A stretch of DNA of 64,000 nucleotides from Batkoa obscura (GCA_030770535.1 JASVEC010000015.1:496001-560000), one strand, 5' to 3'. Positions 23,750 to 36,974 are shown, numbered from the stretch's first letter. The notes: generated from the sequence alone by a model not told the origin. Made by a program: numbers and translations.

Positions 23750-25538
23750 ACGTTCAATTTGAGTACGGAAAAAGATGTCTCCTTTTTTATAAAATAAAGT
23801 AACCCATTTAATTTAACTTTTATTAAAAAGTTGTGTGCATTGCGTATAAGATATTTTTATAAATAAACATATTTTTAGTAACAATTCATGCTTTACTAAA
23901 GTTCAGACTAAAGCTATATAATAAAACTTAAGTTATTTCATAGTATAGAATTTTATTTTAATATAACTTAAATAACATTATAAATAATTGATCTTGATGA
24001 TGAAAAGATAATAGATATTTTAGTTTTGATTATTTTAAAAAGTAAGAAAAGAGGGCTTTAGGTTAAAATATAAATAACAATTATTATTTCACTGAATAAC
24101 CATAAATACAACCTTTGAGAGAGTGATCCTAAATACAGAAAGTATAAAACAATTTAGATATAATCCCTTATAAAGTTAAGTCAATTTGAAAAATAAAATA
24201 ATCAGATTACTAATTTAGGCAACTTAAATAATTTACAAGTATTGAAATCATATATTAAAATAATTTTTAAAACAAAAACTTGATTAAAAGCGACATTACT
24301 AATTTATTTAAGCTCTTTAAATAAACAATAAATAAATAAAGTTCAAATATTGAGTTTCTTCATACTATAAGATTTTAACTGGGAAAGTAGTTTTTCTATA
24401 TTATACTTCTTTTTATGGTTCAAAATCAATAAGAAATCATAAGAATAATCCTTAGACTTAAGCCAATAGCTTTGCTCAATAGAGTTAAGGTATTTGGGAT
24501 AAAGATAGCTGAAAAGTGTGATTGATGTTATAAATAGAGATTTTATATTCTTTAGTATGGTAATAGATTAACCGGATTTTAATAGTATTTAAATATAGCG
24601 TCATCATTATTATCTAGATAATATCTTATGAAAATTTAAAAAAATTTAATAGTTCTAATAGTGTTATATCAACTCATGAAAAATAGTTCTATTTTGTACT
24701 AAAAATTAACAGAAATATAGATAGAATATAATGAATATAAAATAGAATAAAAGTAAAGCAAAAATTATATATTTTATACAGAACCATTGATTTTCATTAT
24801 TAACTTTAAATTAGCTTAGCTTACCAGGAAATACTAATATTAAGAGAATAATTCATAACTGCATTACAACCAATTGAATTACTATCTATTTTTATTAGCC
24901 AATTGAAATTCATTCTTATTCTACCGTATTTATTAAGAACCAATACTACTACTAATTAAATGATTAACTTGAAAAGACTTCTACTTTAATAGGAATGTGT
25001 GCTCCTCTCAGATGTCATGGACATTAGAAATCGAATAGAAAATTAACAGTATTGTACTACTAAATATGTAATTGTTCCTTGGTTTGAAACCACAAACACT
25101 TGGAACCTGCAACGCATCAATAGTACAACTTCCAAATTAAGAAATCGAAGTAAAGAATAATTAGTAACGAGAACCGGTTCTCATAAATAATAAGTAACAA
25201 ATTATTCCTCAAAAAATTAGGGTCATGAACATAAAATATTCCGCTTTAGTAAAAAGTTACAAGGATGAAACATTAATTTCGGGAAAGTTTACTTTGATTA
25301 TTAACCACTGAGAGCATTTCTACACCAAAGATTAATTGATTTCAATTTTTTAAGATTGAAATTACCTTCACTCTGATTTAGAAAACCGACTCAATCAAAA
25401 ATAGAAAAGTATAAATAAACTTCGAAAAAATAAGTTATTCCAAACTTCTCACTTTTAAATATTTTTTATTAGTTTAATATTCTTTCAAAAAACAAAAGTA
25501 TATAATATTAATAGAATTCCTTAAGCTAATTAATTATT

Positions 25539-26669
25539 ATGGTGGACTATAATCCTTATCCTTCCTCATCCAATGGTTATCAACCTAGCAAAGCATCCCA
25601 TCAAACTACCCCTAATAATGTAAGTAACACCAATCATCATTACTACTCACAATATCAAAGCCATCATCCACAACATCTTCAACCTATAAAAATAGAGCCA
25701 CGCATGCATCAGGATACCCATGAGCACTATCCTCAATCAGCAGGGCATCCTCAAAATCACCCTCAAATGCGCCATTATCATTATAACACTCAACCTCATG
25801 CTAATCAAAACAATATGAGTTTTGTACCAATCATGCCAAATAGCGTTCATCTCAACCATCCTGGACATCATACTGAGCCAAGTACCCCAACAACCCATGG
25901 CTTTCAAATTCCCCCCATCTCAAGAGAATCACTCCCAATGTATAATAATATGATGATGAGTACTCCGAATCATCCTTATTATCATAACTATTCTACTAAC
26001 CATCATGCTATGCCACCGTATCCAAGCCACCTTTCAAGAGAAGGTATTACTACTCCGCTCAATAGCTCTAGTGTACCTCAAACCCCATCTCACCCTACGC
26101 CAACCACTTTACCAGCTTCTCATGATGAAGAGGATATTCGAGGTAGAGCTGAGAATTGGCATTATGCTGAAACAAAACAATTTGTGCAAATTTTATTGAT
26201 GCATAAAAGGGAACTCACTAACTTACGTCGCCATCCAGGTGTATGGGCAACAATTGCTACCCAACTTAGAGGATATGGGTATGAAAGATCAGTGGAAAAA
26301 TGTAAGAATAGATGGAAGGTATTGGTAGCAAAATATAAGAAGTATACTGAAAAGATAGCTAGTAATCCTAAAGTTAAATCGTCGGATGGTTCTCAATATA
26401 TTCCAAAAGGAGGAGCACCTCACTCTGGACAATCTTTTGACAATAACTATCATTATTATCATCAACAGATTCAACAACTGAATTCAGGAGCTAGTAATTT
26501 TGAGTTTTACTACGAAATGCATGAGTTGCTGTCAACTATTTATCATGCTGGTCCAGACGGTGTAGTAAAAAGAAGACAACCTACTAGAAGATCACCATCC
26601 CCTAAGCATTTTATTACTCCTATTGATTCCAAAGAAAGGACGGAAAAGGAGCTTACTGCTAAAAAATGA
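25539..26669 (+). CDS. Trihelix/Myb-SANT-like DNA-binding protein
   Basis: Single exon, 376 aa. Residues 1-200 are rich in His, Pro, Asn, Gln and Tyr, a disordered activation-type region. The DNA-binding domain spans about residues 205-275: NWHYAETKQFVQILLMHKR, then RHPGVWATIATQLRGYGYERS, then KCKNRWKVLVAKYKKY. It has the tryptophan spacing and final NRW motif of the Myb/SANT-like (trihelix) class. A second short conserved helix (FEFYYEMHELLS) follows at about 328-340, as in other trihelix proteins. The C-terminus is basic. The targets are unknown. Confidence 0.82.
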   Translation: MVDYNPYPSSSNGYQPSKASHQTTPNNVSNTNHHYYSQYQSHHPQHLQPIKIEPRMHQDTHEHYPQSAGHPQNHPQMRHYHYNTQPHANQNNMSFVPIMPNSVHLNHPGHHTEPSTPTTHGFQIPPISRESLPMYNNMMMSTPNHPYYHNYSTNHHAMPPYPSHLSREGITTPLNSSSVPQTPSHPTPTTLPASHDEEDIRGRAENWHYAETKQFVQILLMHKRELTNLRRHPGVWATIATQLRGYGYERSVEKCKNRWKVLVAKYKKYTEKIASNPKVKSSDGSQYIPKGGAPHSGQSFDNNYHYYHQQIQQLNSGASNFEFYYEMHELLSTIYHAGPDGVVKRRQPTRRSPSPKHFITPIDSKERTEKELTAKK

Positions 26670-27488
26670 AAATGTAGAATTATAATATAATATACAATTC
26701 GTTGTATTCATTTATAAGTAGCGTTCCATACCACATTTTTTTATGAACTTTTTTGCTTTTGTTTTTATTTTACCTATTGTATTAGCATTCCCTTTAATTA
26801 TTATAGTAGTTAAGTTATTTTAAATAAATAATATTATGTCTTTAGTTTTTATTTTACTGCTATTTTAAAGGGATAAAGAGATCCCTTAACACAAGCTAAA
26901 AGTGAATAAAGATAATTGTAAAGCGATAAAAGAATTATTACTTTAACTTGTGCTGTAAAAAGGGGTTTCAAGTCACATAAGTATAAATTAACCAAATAAT
27001 AAATAGTAGCAGAATTAATATAGTATATTTAAATAATAAATAGTAATAAATCTAGATTAATGAGTTTTTATTACTGTATTATGATAATAAATTAATTGAT
27101 TCTCGGTTTGCATTATATATTAATTTCAATTTTGTAAAAACTTGGTTATTCTATCCTATCTTACGATTTTGAAACAAAATAAACCATTGTTATTTGTTGA
27201 GGTGCAAAATCCCATAAAGTTCGAAAAATTATTAAATCAATCTATATTTATTAAGAAATATAAAATAACAGGTATTATAGAGAATTGAGTAATTTTTTTT
27301 GGTCAATTGATAAAACAAATTAAATATTGTTTAGAGTTAAATAATAAATAATGCTTTTATTAGTATTTGATCTGGTGTTAATTATAATAGTTTTCTCTTT
27401 ATATACTAAATTTTATTTTTTGATCAAAAATTTAAGATTTATTTTATAATTTATATATTTTTTTTTACAATAAAACTAAGTGAGATAG
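26670..27488. other. Intergenic, AT-rich
   Basis: 3' flank of the trihelix gene up to tRNA-Ser. No feature seen. Confidence 0.6.
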
Positions 27489-27570
27489 GACAGTTTGTCC
27501 GAGTGGTTAAGGAGTCAGACTTGAAATCTGATGGGGTTTCCCCGCACAGGTTCAAATCCTGTAGCTGTCG
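27489..27570 (+). tRNA. tRNA-Ser(UGA), copy 1
   Basis: 82 nt, no intron. The acceptor stem GACAGTT pairs with AGCTGTC with one G-U pair. The anticodon loop CTTGAAA gives anticodon UGA, a long variable arm (GGGGTTTCCCC) marks a class II serine tRNA, and the T arm has GGTTCAAATCC. A T run follows within 10 nt. Confidence 0.97.
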
Positions 27571-28797
27571 TCAAAATTTTAATCTCTGATCTATTTTATC
27601 AAAGATGTTAGTCACTTTTTTTAAAATAACCTTGAAAGAGTAAAAAACCTGAATATTTTATTGGTATAATGTTACTATCCTTTAAATAGGATTGTTGTAT
27701 TGTGTTATGAACTAGTTTCAATTGTCTTTCTAATTGTTAATTTAAAATTCCAATTTATCACAAATGGTGAAATTTAGACTTGAATATATTTTTTACTCAT
27801 TACCAATGATTTTCATACTGTTTTTTTAGCTATAAGTGCAGGTATTATTATATTGGGATATATTTTTTGAAGATTTTACTAACAATTTCTACATTTAAAT
27901 AGCATTTGACAAATGTAAAAAGGGATGAAACCAAAAAAAATACCTCTATATAATAATTTCTGTATCATAGCTATCCGCTTACTTAAGTATGTAATATGAA
28001 AAGTTTAAAGCCAATATTCACGTTTTATAACTAAAGCCATTACTTAATATCAGTATCTATTTTATTTATTTTAAAAATAAAAAATAAAGCTGGTATTACA
28101 ATATAATAGTTTAGTTTTTACTATTAATGTATTAGTTCATTCTTTGTGCACGATTATAAGCTCAGCTTTGCCAGTTCGTGAAAATTATTTTGCTATTTTT
28201 CTAACTTATTTGTCAGTTTGATTGAAGTTACTTGCCAGTTTTAGATTTTTCTTGAAAATTAAATTTTAAACCTGTAAGTTATATTTACTCGAAATAGGAA
28301 AAAAGTTAAAAAATGGCACGTTATTTTGCAAACCAGCAAAGGAGGTGGAATGGCGATTAAAACATTTATTTTAAATGATTCATATGAAAGTTCAACATCC
28401 CTGGCAATTATTTTCATAAACTGATAAAATTTAGAACAAACATATTTTTTAAATCTTTAGTTTTATGTTCTTAATATATTAAATATGTTTATTAATATAT
28501 ATTAGTTCTTTAATTTCTAAATTAAAATCAAAGTAGCCAAGAAATTTCAGGAGCAAATAGTAGCTCACGATGATTGGCTAACACCCCAGAAATTCGCCAA
28601 AAACATTTATTTTTAATGAGTGATTTAAGGGCCAATAAACTAGGAACTATTAGTAAATGACAACATTTTCATAGTAGAAGCTTATTTTTTTAATTTAAAA
28701 CTTTGTATTTTTATTTTATTTGTTTCAAGCAGCTTTCAACTCTCACCGCCTTTATTCTGAACAATTAGTTTGATACTACTGAATAGAATACTTTAAA
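27571..28797. other. Intergenic; NADPH oxidase upstream region
   Basis: Contains one MITE copy (27854-27947). A CCAAT-type GATTGGCT lies near 28570-28580, about 220 bp before the oxidase start. Nothing else clear. Confidence 0.5.
27854..27947 (-). mobile_element. MITE family 1, copy K (diverged)
   Basis: About 94 bp with mutated ends (TGGGATA / TACCTCT), followed by TA-rich flank. Confidence 0.65.
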
Positions 28798-30511
28798 ATG
28801 GATAAAATTGCTAAAGGTAAAGCTGGATATCAAACATTGGGCAACAAGCCCAATTATATGACACCGTCAACTCCATTAGATTATAATAAACTAACAATAG
28901 CTGAAAAGATATCACGATATGCTAAAAACGAGAGTAAATGATTTATATGATCTCATCATAACTTTTATTAATATATTTATAGCCTCAACTATTGTGTTTA
29001 TGATCATCTGGTGCATCAGTCAAATTTTAATTTTTGGATTTGCTTTTGTAAACTATAAATACAACAGTGAGTTTAGTGTGGTAAGAGATATCCTACAAGA
29101 ATCTTTTCTTATTGCTAGAGCAACCTCATTACCAATTGAAATTAATACCGCTTTAATCCTTTTACCAATGTGTCGTACCATTATTTCTCTATTGAGATCT
29201 ACCCCTTTAAACCATGTCATCCCTTTTGACAAAAATAGAACTTTCCATAAACTTACTGCTTGGACCGTCATTTTTTATTCTGTCACTCATTCAATTGCCC
29301 ATTTTATTAATTTTTATAAGTTATCCAATCTCAACGTGGGTGGTATCACTGGAAAAAGCTGGGCTCACTATACCTTTTTGACGGGACCTGGATGGTCAGG
29401 TTGCATTATGTTGTTATGTCTCATTTTAATAGGTGCTACCTCCCTTGGTAAAGTACGTCGTCAAAATTTTGAGCTATTTTGGTATACGCATCATCTGTTT
29501 GCCATCTACTTTTTAATGTATAGTTTCCATGGTGGTTTTTGTTTAATTAAGAGAGACCATCCACCTTATTGTGCAGGTGCTTCATTTTGGAAGTATTGGA
29601 CGTTTTCTGGTGTTTTGTACCTTTATGAAAGAGTTATGAGGGAGTGGCGAGGTTCTAGAGATACTTTTATATCTAGGGTTGTACTTCATCCTTCAAGGGT
29701 AGTAGAAATTCAATTTAAAAAGAAAGATTTTAAAATGAAAGCAGGACAATATATCTTTTTAAATTGTCCAGAAGTTTCTTTACACCAATGGCATCCATTT
29801 ACCTTAACCTCTGCTCCAGAAGATGACTATGCTTCTATACATATGAGAATGGCTGGTAATTTTACCAAATCACTTGCAGAGCGTTTGGGTTGTGATATAA
29901 ATGCTAAATCCCCACAAGCTGCCACTGATGAGTCGTTAGATAGAGCGTTACCTTCAATTATGATCGATGGGCCCTTTGGGTCTGCATCGGAAGATGTGTT
30001 TAATTATGAAGTATCGGTCCTAGTAGGTGCAGGTATTGGTGTAACTCCGTTTGCTTCTATCCTTAGATCCATTTGGTATCGTCTTTACACTCCAAGTAAG
30101 CAAACTAGATTATGTAAGGTATATTTTATATGGACTTGTCGTGATAAGGAAGCATTTGAATGGTTTCAATCATTATTAAGTGTAATTGAACAAGAGGATA
30201 CTTCACATATTATTGAAATCAATACCTTTTTAACAGGAAAATTGAAGGCAGATGAAATTCGTAATCTTACACTTAATTATGAAGTAGGCAAAGAAGATGC
30301 GTTGACAGGGTTAAGGTCACCAACACAATTTGGAAGACCTAACTTTAATAGTATTTTCCAGAAGTTGGTGGAGAGGCATAAGGCTACAGATATTGGTGTG
30401 TTTTTCTGTGGACCTAAACCTCTGTCTAAATCTCTTCATATGTACTGTAATCAGTATTCACAACCGGGTAATGAAGGTACTAAGTTTCATTATAACAAAG
30501 AAAACTTTTAG
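28798..30511 (+). CDS. noxA: NADPH oxidase (fungal Nox)
   Basis: Two exons (28798-28933 and 28983-30511) encode 554 aa. I place a 49-bp intron (GTAAAT...TTATAG) because it joins the ATG at 28798 in frame to the oxidase; a single-exon start at 28919 (530 aa) is the alternative. The protein makes superoxide by moving electrons from NADPH through FAD and two haems across a membrane. Visible parts: six membrane segments, haem-ligand regions THSIAHFINF and WYTHHLFAIYF, FAD loop HPFTLTSAPEDD, NADPH site GAGIGVTPFASILRSIW, and the C-terminal FHYNKENF typical of true Nox rather than ferric reductases. No EF-hands are present, so it is NoxA/B type rather than NoxC. Fungal Nox enzymes act in hyphal differentiation. 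Confidence 0.9.
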
Positions 30512-31173
30512 GGTTTATTTTAATTTTAATAAATATATAATAACTTGGTTGTTGTTTTTGAACTTATAGTAGAATCGTATATTTATAATACATTATAAGG
30601 GTTTCAAGGTGTTAGTATACTAATGTTTTTATTATAACTAAATCGAAAGTTTACAGTAAAAGTTAAGGATAACGAATAATTAAAAAAAGCCTTTTATAGA
30701 TACCACCATTTAATAATGAATAGTACTAACTTCATTGGATCCAAAATAAGATAATATAATCTTAACTATTTCAATTAATATTTTTGTGGTATTTTATAGA
30801 TACATCTTTTAATAAAACTAGATCCTTGCCAATATTAGTTAAATATTAGACATCAAAAGGATTGAATTCTCAACTAAGAGTCATAATGATTAAAGATTAT
30901 CATAACCAATCACTGATTTTACTAACTAATAATCCTATTATTCGCGCTAAAAATAGGCATCTAATTTTAAGCTGAGGCTGATTTACTTTATTTAAGCTCA
31001 AGCACCAAACCCAAATTTAACATCAGCAGCTAATCAGATCAACTCGAAAACATGAACCAATTTTGAGTTCAATATGATTGGCTAAGTTTAAATTCACGGC
31101 TGGAAAATTAGTCTAACTCAGGGTAAATCACAAAATAAGAAAAAATTGGAATTTTAGTTAGCTTAACACCTTC
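30512..31173. other. Intergenic; dicarboxylate-carrier upstream region
   Basis: AT-rich. GATTGGCTAAG, an inverted CCAAT box, lies near 31076-31086, about 90 bp before the carrier start. Nothing else clear. Confidence 0.45.
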
Positions 31174-32251
31174 TTGAATAGTAACCAATGTACTATTAAC
31201 TCGAAAGTGAATTATCAGAGCAGCAACAAAATGACTAATGAAAAATACCCCTTCTGGTTCGGTGGCTTAGCCTGTAGTTTTGCTTCATTGTGTACCCATC
31301 CTCAAGATCTTTTAAAAGTACAATTACAAAATCATAAACTTAGAAAAGGGCCAGGACTTGTTAAGACCGCTCAAACTATCCTAAAGCAACAAGGTTTCTT
31401 GGCTTTGTATGATGGTATAGGTGCTGCACTATTGAGGCAGATGACTTACTCTACAATTCGGTTTGGTTGTTACGATAGGTTTAAAAGTCAATTTCAAGGT
31501 CCAGATGGTAAAGTGCCTTTTTACGGCTTGGTGGCTTCAGCTGTATTAGCAGGCTGTGTGGGCGGAGGCTTTGGTAACCCATTTGATGTTATCAACGTTA
31601 GGATGCAATCTGATCGACAGTTACCAGAGCAGATGCAAAGAAAATACAAAAACGTATTAGAGGGCTTTTTTAGAATTATTAAAGAAGAAGGAAGTAGCAC
31701 CTTATTAAGAGGTCTTCGTACCAGCATGGTACGTTCAGTTATTATGACTGTATCCCAACTTGGATCCTATGATGTTATTAAAACGCAGTTGATGTCAACT
31801 AAGTATTTTGAAGAGGATTTGAAAACCCACTTTGTTACTAGTTTATTGGCAGTAAGTTTTTTATGTTCTAATATAATCTATGTATTTAGTTGATTTTTAG
31901 GGTATAGTTGCCACCACAGCATGCTCCCCAATTGATGTAGTAAAGACAAGGATTATGTCAAGTAGTAAAGAGGTAGGACAATCAGCCAAGATCTATAAAG
32001 CAATGTGTCATATAGTTCAAGAAGAGGGAATAAGATCATTGTTTAAAGGTTGGTTACCTTCTTATTTGAGATTAGGACCACATACCATATTAACCTTTAT
32101 GTTACTTGAACAATTTAAAGCTTATTATCAAACAAGAGATGGGAATACAAGTCGCAGTATGATCAAAGGAACCAAATCAGAAATTCAAACTCAAAAGATT
32201 TCAATTGATTTGGGAAATAGTCATAGCAAAAAAATATCATCTCCATTTTAA
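31174..32251 (+). CDS. DIC1: Mitochondrial dicarboxylate carrier (SLC25)
   Basis: Two exons (31174-31851 and 31901-32251) encode 342 aa from the first ATG; translation could start at Met20 (MTNEKYPFW), which fits DIC1 better. Three mitochondrial carrier repeats are seen, each with the signature: HPQDLLKVQLQ, NPFDVINVRMQ and SPIDVVKTRIM. Strings such as KYPFWFGGLACSFAS, ALLRQMTYSTIRFGCYD and GWLPSYLRLGPHTILTFMLL closely resemble yeast DIC1. It exchanges malate or succinate for phosphate across the inner membrane and supports anaplerosis and gluconeogenesis. The C-terminal tail is about 40 residues longer than usual, Ser/Lys-rich and probably disordered. Confidence 0.92.
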
Positions 32252-33358
32252 GTTTCGCTTTGAAAATTATTTTTATTTAATCTTATAGTCTAATTAATTT
32301 GACTATTTTTATCTTACTTTATTTAATATCTTATAGATACTACTCTTTAGTCTTTTATCGTTAGACAATCTGTTTTATTGTTTAGGATTCTCCTCCCTAT
32401 ATAAGTCATATATGAGATCGATCTTTCTCATTTTATATAATATAAAGTTATATTTATCTTATTTTCCTTAGAAAGTGGTAATATTAATATATAACAATCG
32501 AAACTTTTTATTTTTTTATTTGATAAGCTATATTATCTACATGTTGTTTACTTTATTTCATTACAAGTATAAATATTTTATTGTTTATAGCTTGCTTTGA
32601 TATATAGTGACAAATAAAGCAGGCTCTATGTTAGTCACTTTTAGTTTTTTATGAACATTCAAATAAATTCCAAAATGAAAAAAGTGACTAGTGTTTACTT
32701 TTATTAGTTGCTACAACTTTACCTTTAAGTTCGATAGTTTTAAATAGTTAATAATCAAACATTGATATTGACTTTTTTACTAAAGTGTCAAATAAGTCAA
32801 CTTTATAAAATGTTTATCTAGTTAAACAAGCTATGAATATATAATTGTTTTTATTGAGTTACTTTAGTAGTTTTTAGTTTGTGTACTTTTCGAAATTGTT
32901 CATACTTTACTTTTAACAAGCGTGGAAATGACTTTTACAAATGTTATATTTTAAACAATACTATTCAATTAGAATAATCATTAGCAATAAATATTTCACA
33001 TACATCTATCAAACTAACGGCTGCATTATGTATAATATATAATATACTTCTAATAACGATAAAAGAATCATCATATGAAGTTGTCATTTTGTTCAAAATT
33101 TACAAATTGTTCATATAGTAATATTTTTTTTTTCCAATTTTTGTGCATATTTAAACAATTTTTTAAATTTTTTAAAACATAATCATTATTCTATTGCATA
33201 GAATTTGAACAAAAAATGAACAAAAGACAATCCCATATAGCCCATTAATACTATAACTTCTTTAATAAAAATTTTAAACATAAATATCATTTTATTGCCA
33301 TCAAAGCTAGTTATTAATCTTCAGTATAAAAGATATGGCGTTAGTTTTGAGAAGAAAT
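32252..33358. other. Intergenic, AT-rich
   Basis: Convergent space between DIC1 and PCK1. No exon or repeat structure seen. Confidence 0.6.
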
Positions 33359-35010
33359 TTAAACTTGAGGAGAAGCAGCCAAGATTTCAGGAGTAGCTTG
33401 AGAGGCATATTCTTTAAAGTTTTCATTGAAAAGGGTACCAAGTTTCTTAAGTGTAGCATCATAAGATTCGGCAGTACCTAACCAGGCCTTAGCTGGGTTA
33501 ATGACTTCATCTGGAACACCAGTGATCTTGGTTGGGATCTTAAGATTGAAGACTGGATAGTCGACATAATCAGCTTTATCAAGTTCACCATTATGAATAG
33601 CATCAATGATAGCACGAGAGTATTTAAGTGAAATACGTTTACCGGTACCATAAGCACCACCGTTCCATCCAGTGTTAATCAACCAGGCACTGGCTTGATG
33701 TTTTTCCATTTTTTCGGCTAACATAGAAGCATATTTAACTGGATGCCATACTAAGAAGGGTTGTCCGAAACAAGCAGAGAAGGTAGCTTGTGGTTCAGTA
33801 ACACCTTCTTCAGTACCAGCGATCTTAGCAGTGTAACCAGAAATGAAATGGTACATAGCTTGGGATGGAGTTAATTTAGAAATTGGTGGTAAAACACCAA
33901 AAGCATCACAAGTCAACAAAACAATGTGTTTAGGATGACCACCAATACATGGAATCTTAGCATTTGGAATATATTCAATTGGGTAGGCAGCACGAGTGTT
34001 TTCAGTGATATCTTTGTTTTCATAATCAACATCACGCTTACCATCATAAACAACGTTTTCTAAAACGGAACCGAAACGAATAGCATTGAAAATTTCAGGT
34101 TCTTTTTCACCTGATAATCCAATACATTTAGCATAGCACCCACCTTCAATGTTAAATACACCATCATCGGACCAACAATGTTCATCATCACCAATCAATA
34201 AACGATGTGGGTCAGCTGAAAGGGTGGTTTTTCCAGTACCGGATAAACCAAAGAAGAGAGAAACTTCTCCTTCAGCACTGGTGTTGGCACTAGAATGGAG
34301 GGAAAGTACACCAGCTTTTGGCATAAGGTAATGCATAACGGTGAATACACCCTTTTTCATTTCACCAGCATATTCAGTACCAAGGATGACCATTTCACGA
34401 CGTTTGAAGGAAATAGCTACTGAGGTAGTGGAAGTCATACCAGTAGTATAACGATTGGCAGGGAATTGACCAGCGTTAAAGATGGTAAAGTCAGGGTGAC
34501 CAAAGTTTTCAAGCTCTTCTTCGGTTGGACGAATCAACATATTACGCATGAAAAGAGCATGATAAGCACGTGCACAAACAACACGAATTTTAATACGGTA
34601 TTTTGGATCCCAACCTGCATAACCATCAAATACATATAAACGGGAACGAGTGTTAAGGTAATCAACAGCACGTTCATGATTAATACGGAAAACTTCATCA
34701 CTCATTGGGGTATTAACTGGACCCCACTATAGATATTAAAATTAAGTAAATAAAAATTAGTAAATAAACTTACCCAGATATCTCCTGAAGTTTCAGTTTC
34801 TTCAACAATACGTTTATCACGTGGAGAACGACCAGTTTTGGCACCAGATTTGGTAATGATGGCACCGGAAGAAGATAAAACGGTACCAGGTTCATGGGTG
34901 AGGGCATGCTCATAAAGTTCAGCGACGGATAAGTTACGGAAAATCTTAGTACGTTGATAATCGATCTTAGCTTCAGCTTTAAGATCGTCATAAATGTTAC
35001 CGAAAACCAT
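33359..35010 (-). CDS. PCK1: Phosphoenolpyruvate carboxykinase (ATP)
   Basis: Two exons (34774-35010 and 33359-34726) encode 534 aa around a 47-bp intron between the two Trp codons of GDIWWGPVN. It converts oxaloacetate to phosphoenolpyruvate, the committed gluconeogenic step, in the cytosol. The kinase-1a P-loop [15 protein letters not shown] is at about residues 238-250, followed by the metal-binding [16 protein letters not shown]. The RSPRDKR and GRSPRDK region is in exon 1, and [14 protein letters not shown] is near residue 430. The ATP-type (not GTP-type) enzyme is the one found in fungi and plants. Codon use has more G and C in third positions than neighbouring genes, as expected for a highly expressed gene. 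Confidence 0.97.
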
Positions 35011-35313
35011 ATTTAAGTTAAGTTTTTGTTTAAAGAGGGGAGTTAAAGATTTAAGTAAAGTAAACCTAGTGATAGGAATTACGTATTAGTATAAAAAAAT
35101 TAGAGAGCTACAATGAGTTTGTTGGACTTATATACTATTTCGTTGATTTACTTTTCCATTCTATTGTAAGTTTTAGTGATGATGGAGTAGTAAGCTAATA
35201 AAATCCAATTATTATGATACATAATATCATATCATTGGCTTAAGTTAACCCTATTTGCCGAACCTTGGGCCTAAAACGAGGGTTTGTTTTTAGTAAATTT
35301 TCAATTAGGGTTT

Positions 35314-35327
35314 TGATTGGCCAATCA
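35314..35327. promoter_or_regulatory. Back-to-back CCAAT boxes upstream of PCK1
   Basis: The perfect palindrome TGATTGGCCAATCA lies about 305 bp upstream of the PCK1 start, and a further GATTGG occurs near 35390. CCAAT is the site of the HAP/NF-Y complex, which regulates respiration and carbon-source genes in fungi. The link to this gene is inferred from position only. Confidence 0.4.
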
Positions 35328-36561
35328 TGCTTAGAGTTTGAAACTAAACAGCCAAATTAGTATCGAATAAGTGGACCCTATCTCTAACTTTGATTGGCTT
35401 CAATTTAGGAGTTCTGATTCATTTGATTAGATAGAAGTATTTAATTATCAAAAGATTGGAAATCTATGTTCTGAAATGAACAAAAAAATCTTAAAAATAG
35501 TCCATGTCATAGTTAAGCCTAAAAGGTTTACTTAAACTTATCCAATTACTATAGATTATTTTAGTTAACTACACATTTTATTCGCTATGAATCATTGATT
35601 TTTCAACAAAAACTTCTCATTTTAGCAAACTAAATAAAAATTAAGAATTTTTATAAAACATGTATCAATGTACATGTATCTCCCCTCTATTGTTTAATAA
35701 TCTGTTCACTTATCTTATATATATTATTGTTTAAACCACACATTTAGGCTGATTCAACCGCCGTAATGAAACTAAGATCAATATCGGTTTAATTAACTGT
35801 TTTGAAGCGAAGATGATTTAAGCTAAAATCTTTAATAACCTCCACTTTAATTGGATAAATATTATAAAGATTCAGAGTACTCTGTTGAAATTTAAAGAGC
35901 TATTAAAGTATTAATAAGTTAGTATATTTCGGAGTTTATTTAGTTAGGGTCTAATAGAGGTAAATATACTACTGTCATATTGCTATGATGATTATTAGAA
36001 AGTTTGAAATGACCTGTTATTAGTTGACAAAATCTCGTTCCTTACTACCGAATTTAAATCTTGTGCTTGATTGATGTTAAGTTGATCATATTAAATAATC
36101 ATAATAATGATTAAAGTAAATGAGCAATAGTATAAGGAGTAATTGTTACTAATCCTTTCTAACGATTTATAAATCTTTTATTATTGTATTCATATTATAT
36201 TATATTTATTAATTTTATTACGTTTATAAATTGATTATTATGTAATTAATAGCCAAAATTATTAATAGATTATTATTAATGAATATAGATTAACTTGTTT
36301 ATATATTTAAGAGTTGAGTCTATTTTTAATTTTTAATTTATTTTTAATTCAAGTTAATAGCTTAAAGTTTATTTAAATATTTAAAGTTTATTTAATTTAA
36401 ATTCAATACTATTTGTTATTTTGATATTAAGGGTAATTAAAAATTATTATTATTATTATTATTTTGATAATAAATAAATATAACTGTTAATTTATAGTTA
36501 TTGTTGTAGCATCCCTAAAATTTATTTAATTTTGATTACTATCTTATAATAATTTTACTAA

Positions 36562-36661
36562 TGGGGATGTACTTGTGTTTAAGAATTTTACTAACAAATT
36601 TTCCACTTAAATAGCGCTTAAAAAAATGGAAAAAATAATGAAGTCAAAAAAAACACCCCCA
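36562..36661 (-). mobile_element. MITE family 1, copy L
   Basis: 100 bp, TGGGGATG...CACCCCCA, internal core intact. Confidence 0.85.
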
Positions 36662-36974
36662 ATATTGAAACTATAAATTTTTTTTATTAAGTACTTGAAG
36701 TTATAAAATCAGAAATTTTCTTAACATTTTAAAAAGATGAAATATTGAATATACTTTTTATTATTATTATAGTTTTTTAAGTACTCTAAATACCTAAAAA
36801 AAACTTACACTAGTTAGAATACTGTTAAAATAAAAATAAGAAAATAAAAAAAATAAAAAAAAGATTCAAATATATATATACTTAAACAATTGATATAATA
36901 ATGCATATTATAATATGAGTGTATTTAGCTATGATAATTAGATTGATTATTATAAATGAATAATAAAAACAATA

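Larger units (their letters stand above)
21389..25538. other. 4.1-kb intergenic desert
   Basis: Divergent space between PGK1 and the trihelix factor. It holds one MITE copy, a short MITE-end remnant near 21855-21890 and an ATT microsatellite. No exon was seen. Confidence 0.6.

Noticed and set aside
28919-28921. Oxidase start at 28919
   Set aside because: Possible, but the ATG at 28798 plus a canonical 49-bp intron gives a longer in-frame start with a polar N-terminus. Kept as an alternative.
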